Positions 1-8,647 of a DNA stretch of 64,000 bases are shown piece after piece. Origin of the DNA: Actinacidiphila glaucinigra. Its GTDB lineage: Bacteria > Actinomycetota > Actinomycetes > Streptomycetales > Streptomycetaceae. A program made the position numbers and the translations under genes. Numbering within the stretch: position 1 is the first letter of the stretch; every line of letters begins with the position of its first letter. The notes below the pieces were generated by a model. That model worked only from the letters and a program-made list of their open reading frames with translations. It was not told the DNA's origin and made no database searches. The DNA lies in assembly GCF_900188405.1 (NCBI RefSeq), contig NZ_FZOF01000011.1:124001-188000 (forward strand), given 5' to 3'.

Positions 1-2096
1 TGGGAGAGGAGGGGCCGCAGGCCGAACAGTTCCCAGCGTGCGTCGAGCTGACGGCGCAGCACGGCCTCGGAGCCCACATCGTCGGCGGGCCGGATCCAGC
101 CCCGCCGGGGGATGCCGGGTTCGCCGTGCTTGCGGCGCAGGATGATGCGGTCCTGTCCCTCGCTGCGGACCACCTGCGCCTGGACCCCGCGGGTGCCGGC
201 GTCCTTGCGGTCGCTGTCGCCGCCGTACAGCTCGACGTCGGCGCTGCCGCCCTCCTCGCTCTCGAGACGGCCGAAGAAGTCGCCGAAGTCGGGGCGCAGG
301 TCGGGGTGGCGGGCGTACTTGGTCAGGAGGGGCTGGCGGAAGATGCGGTCCTGGTCCCGGCGGCGGTCCCAGGACACCAGCACCTCCACGTCGTTGTCGC
401 CCGGTGCGTGCGGGTCGAGTTCGTAGGGGTACCGGCGGGCCTGGAGTTCGACGCCCTGGAACTCCAGCAGCCAGTCGATGGCCCGCTGGTAGTCCAGCTG
501 TGCGGTCGTCGCGCCGCCCACGGGGCGTATCGCGTCGATGACGGCCGCCCATGAGGGCCTTCCCTGCCGCAGAGCGGTCAGCCGTGCCCGCGGCATGCGG
601 TGGTCGACGACCTGGACATCGGGCAGGCGCCGACTGCGGGAGAGCGACTGCAGGTCGTCGAGGCGGGCCTCCATTCCCGGCGCGTCGCGCTGCGCGACGT
701 ACTTGACGAGCAGGACCTCGCGCAGCGGCGTACCCAGCGCCTGCCCTTGCACCGGGCGCATCAGCTGCCCGAACCACAGGGCCCGCCGCCCCACCAGGAC
801 GGTCGTCGCCTCGCGTTTGGCGTCCCTTGTCCCGCCGCCGACATAGGGGTCGGCGCCCTCCTGGGAGAACAGCACCTGTGTCCCGCGCAGTTCACCGGTC
901 AGAAGATCGGCGATCTCCCGCACCCCCTCGGGGCTGACGGCCTCGTTCTCCAGCCATCCCCACCGCCCGAGGGTCTCCTCGCACCTCTCGGGCATGAAGG
1001 CGACCAGGAGCGGGCGGCTGCTGCGTTCCTGGCCGAGCGCCACCACGTTGTCCTCGTGGTTCTCGCTCAGCTCGTTGACGACCTCCGCCGCGGTGGGCCG
1101 CTGCGCGGGATCCTCGTCCAGCATCCGGCGCAGCACGGACGCGAGGGCGGGTGGCAGGTCGGTGGTACGCAGCGCTCCCCGCATGTGCTCCCCCAGGCGC
1201 CGCAGCTGCCCGCGGGTCTCGGCCACGGCCGCCGGGTCTTCGGGCACCCGGTCCGGTACGAGCTCCGGGGGGAAGGAGCCGACGAACCACTCCCAGGCGA
1301 TGGCCGCCAGCCCGTACACGTCGGCTTGCACGGACTCGCTGCGGTTGGACTGCTCGCCCTCCATCGGCAGCAGGTGGCGGACACGTTCGGGCGGCAGGTA
1401 CGGCAACGGCTCGGGGCCGCCGAGCGTGAGCCGGCGCAGGTCCTCCGGCGCCGCGGTGGAGTCCACGGTGGCGGCGTCCAGGAGGCTGGAGACGAAGGCG
1501 CTCATCTCGAACCGTGCCAGTCGCAGGTGGGTCTCTCCCGGTCCGGCCCGGTACTCCGGCACGACGTCGATCGTCTCCGGTGACAGGTTGCGGTGGGCCA
1601 GCCGCAGATCGTGCAGGACGGCCAGGCCGTCGGCGAGGTGCTCGAACTGCCGCAGTGCCTTGACCGGGGCGCGCCGGTACGGTTCGGGCCCCTCCTCGGC
1701 GAGGGTGTAGTCGGAGCCCTCGGTGGCGACGAAGGCCACGCCGTCGACGTCGGCGCCCGCCTCCCGTACCGTCTCGGTGTCCTGGTAGCCGCCGGCGAGC
1801 AGCTGGGGCAGGGCGGGATGGTCCAGGCCGGACAGCCGGGAGAGCGCCCGGATCTCCTGGTCCCACAGCAGACCGCCGAGGCTGGAGAGCCCGAGGTAGA
1901 CATCGACGTTGATCATGCGGGCCGAGACGTCGTCGCCCTCGAGCAACTGGCAGGTGTACATGCGCCCGTCCAGCAGTGCCTTGCAGGCCGGTTCGCCGTC
2001 CGGGTCGAGCGGGACGTACGGCCCGTAGCGTGCCGTCTCCTCATCGCAGCAGAAGTACGTGACCATCCGCTGCGCGATCTGCGTGTCCCCCGCCAC
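1..2096 (-). CDS. Protein kinase-fold protein lacking catalytic residues (pseudokinase), 3' end beyond window
   Basis: The frame is open for 698 codons from GTG 2096 to the left edge, so the C-terminus is missing. The GTG is preceded by a GAGGGG ribosome site about 7 nt upstream. Residues about 45-330 read as a kinase fold: a helix-C Glu (E81 in DQEIRALSRL) followed by LDHPALPQLL, a catalytic-loop-like LAHRNLSPETI (H168-R169-N170), an APE-like LPPER ending at E237, and the subdomain IX Asp (D259 in ADVYGLAAIAWEWF). The HRD aspartate is Asn, the DFG position reads R195-F196-E197, and no glycine loop or VAIK lysine is visible, so phosphotransfer is unlikely. The second half (from about residue 350) is a conserved-looking region I do not recognise. 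It is transcribed away from the CATRA/CHAT operon, 360 bp distant. A sensor or scaffold role in that system is inference; an atypical active kinase is the alternative. Confidence 0.8.
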   Translation of the reverse strand, partial: MAGDTQIAQRMVTYFCCDEETARYGPYVPLDPDGEPACKALLDGRMYTCQLLEGDDVSARMINVDVYLGLSSLGGLLWDQEIRALSRLSGLDHPALPQLLAGGYQDTETVREAGADVDGVAFVATEGSDYTLAEEGPEPYRRAPVKALRQFEHLADGLAVLHDLRLAHRNLSPETIDVVPEYRAGPGETHLRLARFEMSAFVSSLLDAATVDSTAAPEDLRRLTLGGPEPLPYLPPERVRHLLPMEGEQSNRSESVQADVYGLAAIAWEWFVGSFPPELVPDRVPEDPAAVAETRGQLRRLGEHMRGALRTTDLPPALASVLRRMLDEDPAQRPTAAEVVNELSENHEDNVVALGQERSSRPLLVAFMPERCEETLGRWGWLENEAVSPEGVREIADLLTGELRGTQVLFSQEGADPYVGGGTRDAKREATTVLVGRRALWFGQLMRPVQGQALGTPLREVLLVKYVAQRDAPGMEARLDDLQSLSRSRRLPDVQVVDHRMPRARLTALRQGRPSWAAVIDAIRPVGGATTAQLDYQRAIDWLLEFQGVELQARRYPYELDPHAPGDNDVEVLVSWDRRRDQDRIFRQPLLTKYARHPDLRPDFGDFFGRLESEEGGSADVELYGGDSDRKDAGTRGVQAQVVRSEGQDRIILRRKHGEPGIPRRGWIRPADDVGSEAVLRRQLDARWELFGLRPLLS

Positions 2097-2455
2097 GGTG
2101 CCCCCTCACAGAGATCCGTGTGTACCTGCCTCGCAGTATGCCCAAGTATGCGTCAGTGCAGTGGTGATACGCACTATGTCTACGGCCGGTCGCGGCAACC
2201 GCGCCAGAACCCCGCCGACGTCGTCATCTGCATCCGTTCGGAACGCGTCCGCCGGCACCGCGCATGAGTGAGCGACGGCCGCCGGTGACCCCGGTGGGAA
2301 TCAGCGGAGGCCAGGGGTCCCACGCCGCGCCGGATGCAGCAACTGCGCGCCCCGATCGCCGAGTCGGGAATTCCAGCCGCGGGCGGGCGCCGAGCGATAT
2401 CCTTGGGCCCTCATTCCGGGAGCGGACACGGGAAAGCAGCAACGGGGGGCCACCG
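2097..2455. promoter_or_regulatory. Divergent intergenic region between pseudokinase and CATRA operon
   Basis: These 359 bases separate two outward-facing starts and must hold promoters for both directions. A reading frame from ATG 2264 runs into the downstream small-protein gene, but its first 64 codons have mixed third positions and no family-like sequence. I therefore treat it as leader, not protein. No clear operator palindrome was seen. Confidence 0.45.
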
Positions 2456-2791
2456 GTGGATGCGGAAGTGAGGCGGCGTGCCGTCAACCGACTGCGGGCG
2501 CTCGACGACTGGCTCCTGTCGGCCGAAGGATGGGCCCGCGTGGAGGAAGTGCTCGGGGAGCTGAACGAGGCAGTGGCCGCCGGCTCCAACGACGCGATCG
2601 ACAAGAGCCTCGCCGGTCTGCAGGCAATGGAGTCCGCCAATCGGGCCCGGACCCTGCCCGGCGCCCGGAAGACCCCCATCCCCGCGGACCGGCGCGAACA
2701 ACGCAACGTCCTGGTCGGCAGGCTCACCCTCGACCTGAACGGTCCGGACGGACCGCGCGACCAGAGGGGCACGCACCCCGCGACCGACTGA
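2456..2791 (+). CDS. CATRA system-associated small protein, 111 aa
   Basis: This is a small, charged, soluble helical protein, with no signal peptide or membrane segment. The helix-rich stretch RAVNRLRALDDWLLSAEGW is followed by a tail ending RGTHPATD. GTG 2456 was chosen because GGGGGG lies about 9 nt upstream and the family-like sequence begins there; an upstream in-frame ATG at 2264 would add 64 low-quality residues. Its place directly before a CATRA membrane protein (37-nt gap) matches the 'CATRA-associated small protein' that accompanies CATRA and CHAT genes in actinobacteria. It probably binds the membrane or protease component. Family assignment is from memory of gene order and sequence character, not from a search. 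Confidence 0.65.
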   Translation: MDAEVRRRAVNRLRALDDWLLSAEGWARVEEVLGELNEAVAAGSNDAIDKSLAGLQAMESANRARTLPGARKTPIPADRREQRNVLVGRLTLDLNGPDGPRDQRGTHPATD

Positions 2792-2828
2792 GCGCCATTC
2801 GCCTACGTCTGGAATCGGGTGACGCCTG

Positions 2829-4376
2829 GTGCAACGGTTCGTCAAACCGTCGCTGATCATCACATGCTTCGTACCGGCCACGCCGGAGGCGGAAGACACC
2901 GCCGCCCACGCATACCTCGCACGCCTGTGGGACGCGTGCGGCCTGCTCGGCATCACCGAGGCGTTCGGCGGGCTGCCGTCACGCGAAGAACCCGCCCCCG
3001 AATCCGACGCCGTCGCCGCGGAGTTCACCATCCTCGAAGCGGCGACGCGGGAGGACGGCCCGGGCATCCATGCCGCGTTCCGGTTCGCCGAGCACGATGT
3101 ACGGGGGCTGGTCGCGCTGCTGGCGCCGAACGACCTCGACACGGGACTCGGGCAGTGGAACACCTTGCTGGACCAGTGGTCGACGGCCCTGACCGCCGCG
3201 GGGGTCACCGACCCCCCACCGGACGGAATCCTCGGCGAGTTCCGCGTGTTCACGGCGCTGCACCCGGCAGGGACACCCCGGTCGCAGCCGCCCGTGGCCG
3301 AATCGGTCCGACGGCACGCACCGCCGTCCGGCGCGGACGATGACACCTGGTGGCGTGGGCACGACGTCACAGAGCACGGGTTCTCGGTCTGGCGCACCGG
3401 CCCGGGAGACCCGAGGGACGTGGTGACGGACTTCTGCGTCCTCGCCCCGCTCCGAGCGGAGGGCGCACTGGACGAATGGGTCTGGGCGAGGGAGGGCGAG
3501 AACGGCTTACGGCCGCTGACCCGCTACCTGATGCACGCCGCCAAGGCCGGCTACGAGGCTCGCCGGTACCACACGCTCGCCTCCGAGAAGCCCCTGCACA
3601 AGCGCCGGGCCGCCAGCGACCAGGAGAGCCGCGCCCTGCTGCGTGCGCTGCAGCCCGGTGCCTCCGGCGAACCGGTCAGCCTCAAGGACGTCCTTGCGGC
3701 GGCCGCCATGCTCGACCAGACCCAACTCGGGCCCCACGGAACACTATGGGCGATCACCCAGCATCGCGACCTGGCCCGCACGGTGAACATCGCCGTCACG
3801 AACATGCGCCTGCACACGCCCCGGCTGCGGCGCGTCGGAGCCGGTCCGTCCTGGCCCGAGCGCGATCTGGCCGCGGCCGAGAACCTGATCGCCCAGGTCC
3901 AGAACGATGTGGAATACCTGTCGACCGCCCGCGAACGCGCCGAGGCGGCGCGCACCGCGGCCACCGCGGTCACCGACCGGGCGTTGAACGAGTACCGGAA
4001 CCGGCTGAGCCTGGTGCAGACCTCGACACTGGGGTCGCTGCTCACCGCGCTGACCGTGGTGCAGTCCCTCGACTACGACCTTCCGCTCCCGAAGTCCGCC
4101 CAGTTGCCGACCATCCTCGTCCTCGCGGCCGTCGCGCTGCTCCTCCCGCTGGTCGTGCTCAGGCAGGCCGCGGTATCCGCGGCCTCGCTCCCCTACCGCT
4201 GGATCGACTCGGCGGCCGCGGGCCTGCTCGGATCCTCGGTGTGCTGGCTGGCGCTGACACTGTGGCGCCTGCACCTCGGGCACGCCCCGCCGACGCCCGT
4301 CATGACAGTGAGCGCATGCGCGGCCGTCGGCCTGGCCGTCACCGCGGCGGTCCATCGGGCGGCCCGCCGCCGCTGA
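2829..4376 (+). CDS. CATRA conflict-system CASPASE/TPR-associated membrane protein
   Basis: The protein has 515 aa. The N-terminal 260 residues form a soluble domain opening RFVKPSLIITCFVPATPE. A long helical, coiled-coil-like stretch (about 330-420, rich in Ala, Glu and Arg) comes next. Three hydrophobic helices (about 430-448, 458-477 and 490-508) then end in VHRAARRR. This architecture and its place between the small protein and a TPR-CHAT protease fit the CATRA (caspase and TPR repeat-associated) family of predicted NTP-dependent or death-like conflict systems. The helical region followed by membrane helices suggests an oligomeric membrane sensor or effector; that function is inferred. 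Start GTG 2829 has only a weak ribosome site (GGAATCGGG), which may suggest translational coupling to the upstream gene. The gap to the CHAT gene is 47 nt. Confidence 0.7.
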   Translation: MQRFVKPSLIITCFVPATPEAEDTAAHAYLARLWDACGLLGITEAFGGLPSREEPAPESDAVAAEFTILEAATREDGPGIHAAFRFAEHDVRGLVALLAPNDLDTGLGQWNTLLDQWSTALTAAGVTDPPPDGILGEFRVFTALHPAGTPRSQPPVAESVRRHAPPSGADDDTWWRGHDVTEHGFSVWRTGPGDPRDVVTDFCVLAPLRAEGALDEWVWAREGENGLRPLTRYLMHAAKAGYEARRYHTLASEKPLHKRRAASDQESRALLRALQPGASGEPVSLKDVLAAAAMLDQTQLGPHGTLWAITQHRDLARTVNIAVTNMRLHTPRLRRVGAGPSWPERDLAAAENLIAQVQNDVEYLSTARERAEAARTAATAVTDRALNEYRNRLSLVQTSTLGSLLTALTVVQSLDYDLPLPKSAQLPTILVLAAVALLLPLVVLRQAAVSAASLPYRWIDSAAAGLLGSSVCWLALTLWRLHLGHAPPTPVMTVSACAAVGLAVTAAVHRAARRR

Positions 4377-4423
4377 CTCCCCCGACCACCCCGTCCTCAA
4401 CAGAAGCGGGAGCCGAACAGGCC

Positions 4424-7099
4424 ATGCCCCAGTCGACGAGCCCACAGCCGGAAGACTCCGTCTCGGCCATTCTCGCTCTCATCGGCCAACTGGACGTCGA
4501 GGACGTCATCCTCCGATTCGACGTGGACTTCGACGTTCCCATGCGACAGGACGACGCCCTGCGCCTCCTGCGGCTGGCCGGGGAGTCCGGCCACGGCCGG
4601 CGGAACGACATCCGGGACACGGCGCGCCGGGTGGGCGCCCACTGGTGCGAGATGGTCCACGCGGACGTGACGTACAAGCTGTTCACCGGCCTGCAGCTGA
4701 TCAAGGCTTCACGAGCCGACGCCCGGCTGCTCCACGATCTCCATCTCCGCGGTGAGCTGCCGGCGGATGACCCCTTCGCCGCCTACGCGGCCGCCCGGTG
4801 GTTCGACGGGGAAGGCCGGATCCGGTACCGGCTGGGCAGCTTCACCTCCGCCCGCATCTCCTTCGGCACCGCCGTGGACATCGCTCAACAGGCCGGACTG
4901 TGGTGGGCATTGCCGGATCTGCGCAGCAACCGCGAACGCGCACGGTTCGAGGAGCGCGGGCAGGCGATGCGGGACGGTGGAAAGGCATCCGCCACGGGCG
5001 AGTTCGTCATGGAACTCGAGGCGCTCCTGGAGGAGATGGAGGAACTGGCCCACCTCCATGGTGTCGACGTCGCCCGTCCCCCGACTCCCGAAACTCCCGC
5101 CCGCCACCGCGAGTTCCTCCGCGGCCATTCCAACGTCCTCCACAACCTCGCCACGGCGCTCCGCGAGGCAGGACAACCCGCACGGTCGCTTGCGGCCACC
5201 TCACGCTCCCTGGCCATCTCCGAAGGCCTCGCCGACGTCTACCGGGTGGCGCAGTCACACACCAATCAGGCGCTGTGCGACCCGGAGAACGCCCAGCGGC
5301 ACTTCGAGGAGCTGCTGACCCTCCCGTGGCCACGCGGAAGGGCCATCGCCCGGCAGAATCTCGCGCTCCGCGGCGGCGGCGGCCCGGGGCTGGCGGAGCT
5401 GAGGCGACTCCTCGACGAGATCGAGCAGGACGACTCCGCGGACGGACACCACGCTGCGCTGGACGTCGACTTCTACGCCTACACCGTGCGCGGCTACCAG
5501 CGGACCGCCGAAGCCATGCCGCCCGACAGCCGTCCGAAGGACGTCCTCACACGGCGGCTGGGCCTGGCACGTTCGGTCCGATCGGCCATCGCCCTGCCCG
5601 CCTACAAGCGGACGTACGCCCGTCACATGCGACCGGCGTTCCTGCACGCCATCGCCGAAGCCGTCGTCCGCGGGCACGACGCGCAGGCGGACCAGGAGAA
5701 GGTCCTGTCCCTGGTCGAGGAATCCGCAGGCCGTGAACTGCTCGACCTGCTCGGCTCCTCGCATCCCTCGTCGCTCAGACCGCCCGCCCATCGCATCGCC
5801 GGAGCCCCCTCACCCGAAGCCTCCGACACAGGTCCCGGTCCCGCTGTGCGCGCCGCGCTCCGGGCCGCTTCGCCCGAACTGACGCAGGCCCTGCGCGAGG
5901 TGCTGGCCGAACGCGAGCGGGAGTACGAAGAGCACTTCCTGGACGCCCCGTTGAACTCCGTTCCGCACGACGAGGACATCGCGCACCGCCTCGTCCAGTA
6001 CACCCTCAATCACCCGGGCTCCTGCGTGGTGCGCTACTTCCGCTACGCCGCACCCGACGGCGTCACGGGCGGCGCCGGAGCCGTGTCCGACTCCCTCGGC
6101 ATCATGGTCTGCCGGGACGGACGTCTGACGACCGTGCCGGGCATCGCCTACGAAAAGGTGGCGGGCCTGGCCGATCAAGTGTGGGCCGACCTCTCCGACC
6201 CCGACTCACCGTGGCCGTCGGAGGCGACCTGCCGCCGCGTCTGGGACCTCCTCCTCGCACCCGTCTGGGACCGCGTCGACGACGGTGGCACCACGACCCA
6301 TCTCACGTTGATCCCCACGGACCACGTCTTCGCCATACCGCTCCACGTCGCGGTGGGACCCGGCGACACACGTCCGCTCGCCGCACGGATCCCGCTCTCC
6401 CACTCCGTCAGCGTGGCCGCCTTCGTCACGCAGGGACGCCACCTGCTCAAGCGCCAGCTCATGGAACAGGACGACGACCTCACGGCCCTGCTGTCCACCG
6501 ACGCCGACGCCTCGGGCCGCGAACTCGTCGGCACGGGCTGGCACCCCGACAAGGTCTTCGTGGCCGGCCCGCCTCCCGAGGGACTGGAGTACGCCGAGCC
6601 GGCCCACGCCGCCGACTGGGACGGTCTCAGCGCACTCGTGGCCAAGGAACCGGAGTTCTTCGTCTACGCCGGCCACGGCACCTACCTGGACGGCCAGGAA
6701 GCCGCCGGTCCGCTGCTCCACCTCGGCAGCCACGACGTGCTGACCCAGTTCGACCTCGCCCTGCGCGTCAGCCTGCCACGCAACAAGCTGACCGTCCTCG
6801 GTGCGTGCGTGGCGGGACAGGGCATGCGCTCCGACGGGGGCGACGTCCTGGGATTCATGCGCTCGCTGATCATCAGCGGCGCCGGAGCCGTCTGCCTGCC
6901 CCTCTGGTACGTCCTGGACATCGCACTGGTGCAGACCGTACGCGCGCTGCTCCGCAAGAGCAGAAGCGTCCTGGGCGATGCCGACAGCGCGCCCTTCGAT
7001 GTCGTCCAGGCCCTCCACGAGCACTACCTCACGGTCCTGGACGACTATCCGAACCTGGCCGGCCGCATCCAGCACACCCCGCTGGCCCTCTATTTGTGA
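4424..7099 (+). CDS. TPR-repeat CHAT-domain caspase-like protease
   Basis: The protein has 891 aa. ATG 4424 lies about 9 nt after GGGAG; the open frame extends upstream to 3350, but that part overlaps the CATRA gene. Residues about 180-470 are alpha-helical TPR-like repeats (for example EAGQPARSLAATSRSLAISE). The C-terminal third is a CHAT domain of the caspase/separase clan. The catalytic His is H751 in FFVYAGHGTYLDG and the catalytic Cys is C795 in LTVLGACVAGQG, followed by GDVLGFMRSLIISGAGAV and a closing IQHTPLALYL typical of CHAT C-termini. It is expected to be a cytosolic cysteine endopeptidase that stays inactive until its TPR part receives a signal. Being in one operon with CATRA genes argues for control by the membrane component. 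Its substrate, possibly a partner encoded nearby, is unknown. Confidence 0.88.
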   Translation: MPQSTSPQPEDSVSAILALIGQLDVEDVILRFDVDFDVPMRQDDALRLLRLAGESGHGRRNDIRDTARRVGAHWCEMVHADVTYKLFTGLQLIKASRADARLLHDLHLRGELPADDPFAAYAAARWFDGEGRIRYRLGSFTSARISFGTAVDIAQQAGLWWALPDLRSNRERARFEERGQAMRDGGKASATGEFVMELEALLEEMEELAHLHGVDVARPPTPETPARHREFLRGHSNVLHNLATALREAGQPARSLAATSRSLAISEGLADVYRVAQSHTNQALCDPENAQRHFEELLTLPWPRGRAIARQNLALRGGGGPGLAELRRLLDEIEQDDSADGHHAALDVDFYAYTVRGYQRTAEAMPPDSRPKDVLTRRLGLARSVRSAIALPAYKRTYARHMRPAFLHAIAEAVVRGHDAQADQEKVLSLVEESAGRELLDLLGSSHPSSLRPPAHRIAGAPSPEASDTGPGPAVRAALRAASPELTQALREVLAEREREYEEHFLDAPLNSVPHDEDIAHRLVQYTLNHPGSCVVRYFRYAAPDGVTGGAGAVSDSLGIMVCRDGRLTTVPGIAYEKVAGLADQVWADLSDPDSPWPSEATCRRVWDLLLAPVWDRVDDGGTTTHLTLIPTDHVFAIPLHVAVGPGDTRPLAARIPLSHSVSVAAFVTQGRHLLKRQLMEQDDDLTALLSTDADASGRELVGTGWHPDKVFVAGPPPEGLEYAEPAHAADWDGLSALVAKEPEFFVYAGHGTYLDGQEAAGPLLHLGSHDVLTQFDLALRVSLPRNKLTVLGACVAGQGMRSDGGDVLGFMRSLIISGAGAVCLPLWYVLDIALVQTVRALLRKSRSVLGDADSAPFDVVQALHEHYLTVLDDYPNLAGRIQHTPLALYL

Positions 7100-7172
7100 C
7101 GTCCCAGCAGCGGCGCACAACGAACGCAGCACGAGACCCAGACGGCACGAACCGGAAGAGACGAGGCGACAG

Positions 7173-7934
7173 ATGACACAGGCCGGATCCGAGGACAACG
7201 CGGTGCGCGAACGCAGGGACGCACGCCTGAGGGCCTACGCCGTCCTGCAAGAGCAACGGCCGGAGCTCTTCGTGAACCCCCCGGGGACCGCGTACGAGAT
7301 CCTGCTCGACCGCGCCGACCAGGACCACGTGACACGCGAAGTGGAGAAAGTAGCCGTCGCGTTCGGCTTCCCCGAGGACTGCGCGGACATCGGCGTCGTC
7401 TACCGCGACCCCTACGTCTGCATGGTCCGCGACGCCGTGCGCTTCCGCTCCGGGCGCGTCAACACCTACATCCGCTTCGTCCCCGAGGGCCCGGGAGGAG
7501 GGGCCGCGGTCCTACCGGTCCTGGACGACGGCAGGATCGTCCTCCTCCACCACTTCCGGCACGCCGACCGCGACTGGCACTGGGAGATCCCCCGGGGCTT
7601 CGGTGCGCGGGACGAGGAGAGTTCCACCACCGCGCGCCGCGAACTGCTCGAGGAACTCGGAGGCGAGGTGACCGAGATGATCCATCTCGGCGAGCTCACC
7701 TCCGACACGGGGATGCACAGCGTCCGCGACCAGCTCTACCTCGCGCGGCTCGCCACGTCCTCGTTCCCCGAGACGCCCGGCCCCGACGCGCGTGAGGAGG
7801 GAATCGACGCCTTCCGGGCCCTCACCCCCGACGAGATGCGTTCCGAGCTCGCCAAGGGACACATCCACGACGGTTTCACCCTTGCCGCCTGGGCCCTGGC
7901 CACGGCCCGCGGGCTGCTGCCGTCGGCCCCCTGA
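7173..7934 (+). CDS. NUDIX hydrolase (ADP-ribose pyrophosphatase-like), last gene of CATRA/CHAT operon
   Basis: The protein has 253 aa and starts at ATG 7173, 73 bp after the CHAT stop. The complete NUDIX box spans residues 142-164: G142, E148, R156-E157, E160-E161, G163, in the spacing G-x5-E-x7-R-E-x2-E-E-x-G. The preceding WHWEIPRGF is the usual entry strand of ADP-ribose/NDP-sugar pyrophosphatases (here PRGF instead of PGG). About 90 N-terminal residues (ELFVNPPGTAYEILLDRADQ) precede the fold and are not part of a minimal NUDIX enzyme; this extension is seen in NUDIX proteins of conflict loci, as far as I recall. The enzyme should hydrolyse a nucleoside diphosphate linked to another moiety. 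A role in making, removing or limiting a nucleotide signal for the CHAT system is inference. Confidence 0.85.
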   Translation: MTQAGSEDNAVRERRDARLRAYAVLQEQRPELFVNPPGTAYEILLDRADQDHVTREVEKVAVAFGFPEDCADIGVVYRDPYVCMVRDAVRFRSGRVNTYIRFVPEGPGGGAAVLPVLDDGRIVLLHHFRHADRDWHWEIPRGFGARDEESSTTARRELLEELGGEVTEMIHLGELTSDTGMHSVRDQLYLARLATSSFPETPGPDAREEGIDAFRALTPDEMRSELAKGHIHDGFTLAAWALATARGLLPSAP

Positions 7935-7961
7935 GGCGCACGCCGGAAGGGAAGGCGGCTC

Positions 7962-8546
7962 TCAGGTCAGGACGACGGGGCAGCCACGCCGGATGGAGTG
8001 CTGGGCGGCGCGCAGGAACAACGCGACGTAGAAGGCCGCGTCCAGGTCCTGGCTCCACAGTCCTGTTCGAGTGGTGGCCAGGTCCCTCGCCTGGTGCCTG
8101 AACCACGTACTCAGGTCGAGGTTGTCGCATGTCTCCGGGGTGTCGCGCGGCAGCTCGATGGCTGCCGCCAGCTTCTCCGCAAGCGGAAGTACCTGGGGAG
8201 CACCGACGACCACGGTCGACTCGCAGTAGCCGGAGTCGACGGGCAAGCAGATCTCCTCGTCGAGCGAGAAGGGTACGAGCACGCTCCAGCCGCAGAGGGT
8301 CTCCGACTCCTCGTGCGACAGGTGCGTCTGGCACAAGGCGTCGAAGCCCGTCATGGATGGGGTCAGCTTCTCCTCGAAGGCCTGCCCTGAGCCGGCCACG
8401 AAGTCCGTCTCCAGGGGTACGTCCTCGTAGGGCGGCAGGCTTCGCCGCCCGAGTTCAGCGTTGAGCGCCGAAGCGACTTCGCCCCATTCGTCCTCCTCCT
8501 CACCGAACCATTCCTCCGCGCCGACGCTCACCAGGTACACACCCAT
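7962..8546 (-). CDS. Conserved hypothetical protein, possible immunity-type
   Basis: This is an acidic soluble protein of 194 aa starting MGVYLVSVGAEEWFGEEED. It has no signal peptide or membrane segment. Codon use is normal for the genome (third positions almost all G or C). The start ATG 8546 gives the family-like N-terminus. It converges on the NUDIX gene with a 27-bp gap, so it is outside the CATRA operon. Streptomyces genomes carry many such orphan acidic proteins next to SMI1/Imm genes. I do not recognise a Pfam family and assign no function. Confidence 0.75.
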   Translation of the reverse strand: MGVYLVSVGAEEWFGEEEDEWGEVASALNAELGRRSLPPYEDVPLETDFVAGSGQAFEEKLTPSMTGFDALCQTHLSHEESETLCGWSVLVPFSLDEEICLPVDSGYCESTVVVGAPQVLPLAEKLAAAIELPRDTPETCDNLDLSTWFRHQARDLATTRTGLWSQDLDAAFYVALFLRAAQHSIRRGCPVVLT

Positions 8547-8647
8547 GCGGGGAAGCTACAGCGGGCATCCGACATCGATCAGTGAGCCGGGCGGAGGCCG
8601 TCGCCGGAACCGTGCCGGCTACGGAGGCCAAGAGTGCCGCAGGTGGG

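Noticed and set aside
2264-2455. Longer start for the CATRA-associated small protein
   Set aside because: The extra 64 residues are low-complexity and GTG 2456 has a G-rich ribosome site.
3350-4423. Upstream extension of the CHAT protein frame
   Set aside because: It overlaps the CATRA gene in another frame and has no protein-like sequence; ATG 4424 has a good ribosome site.
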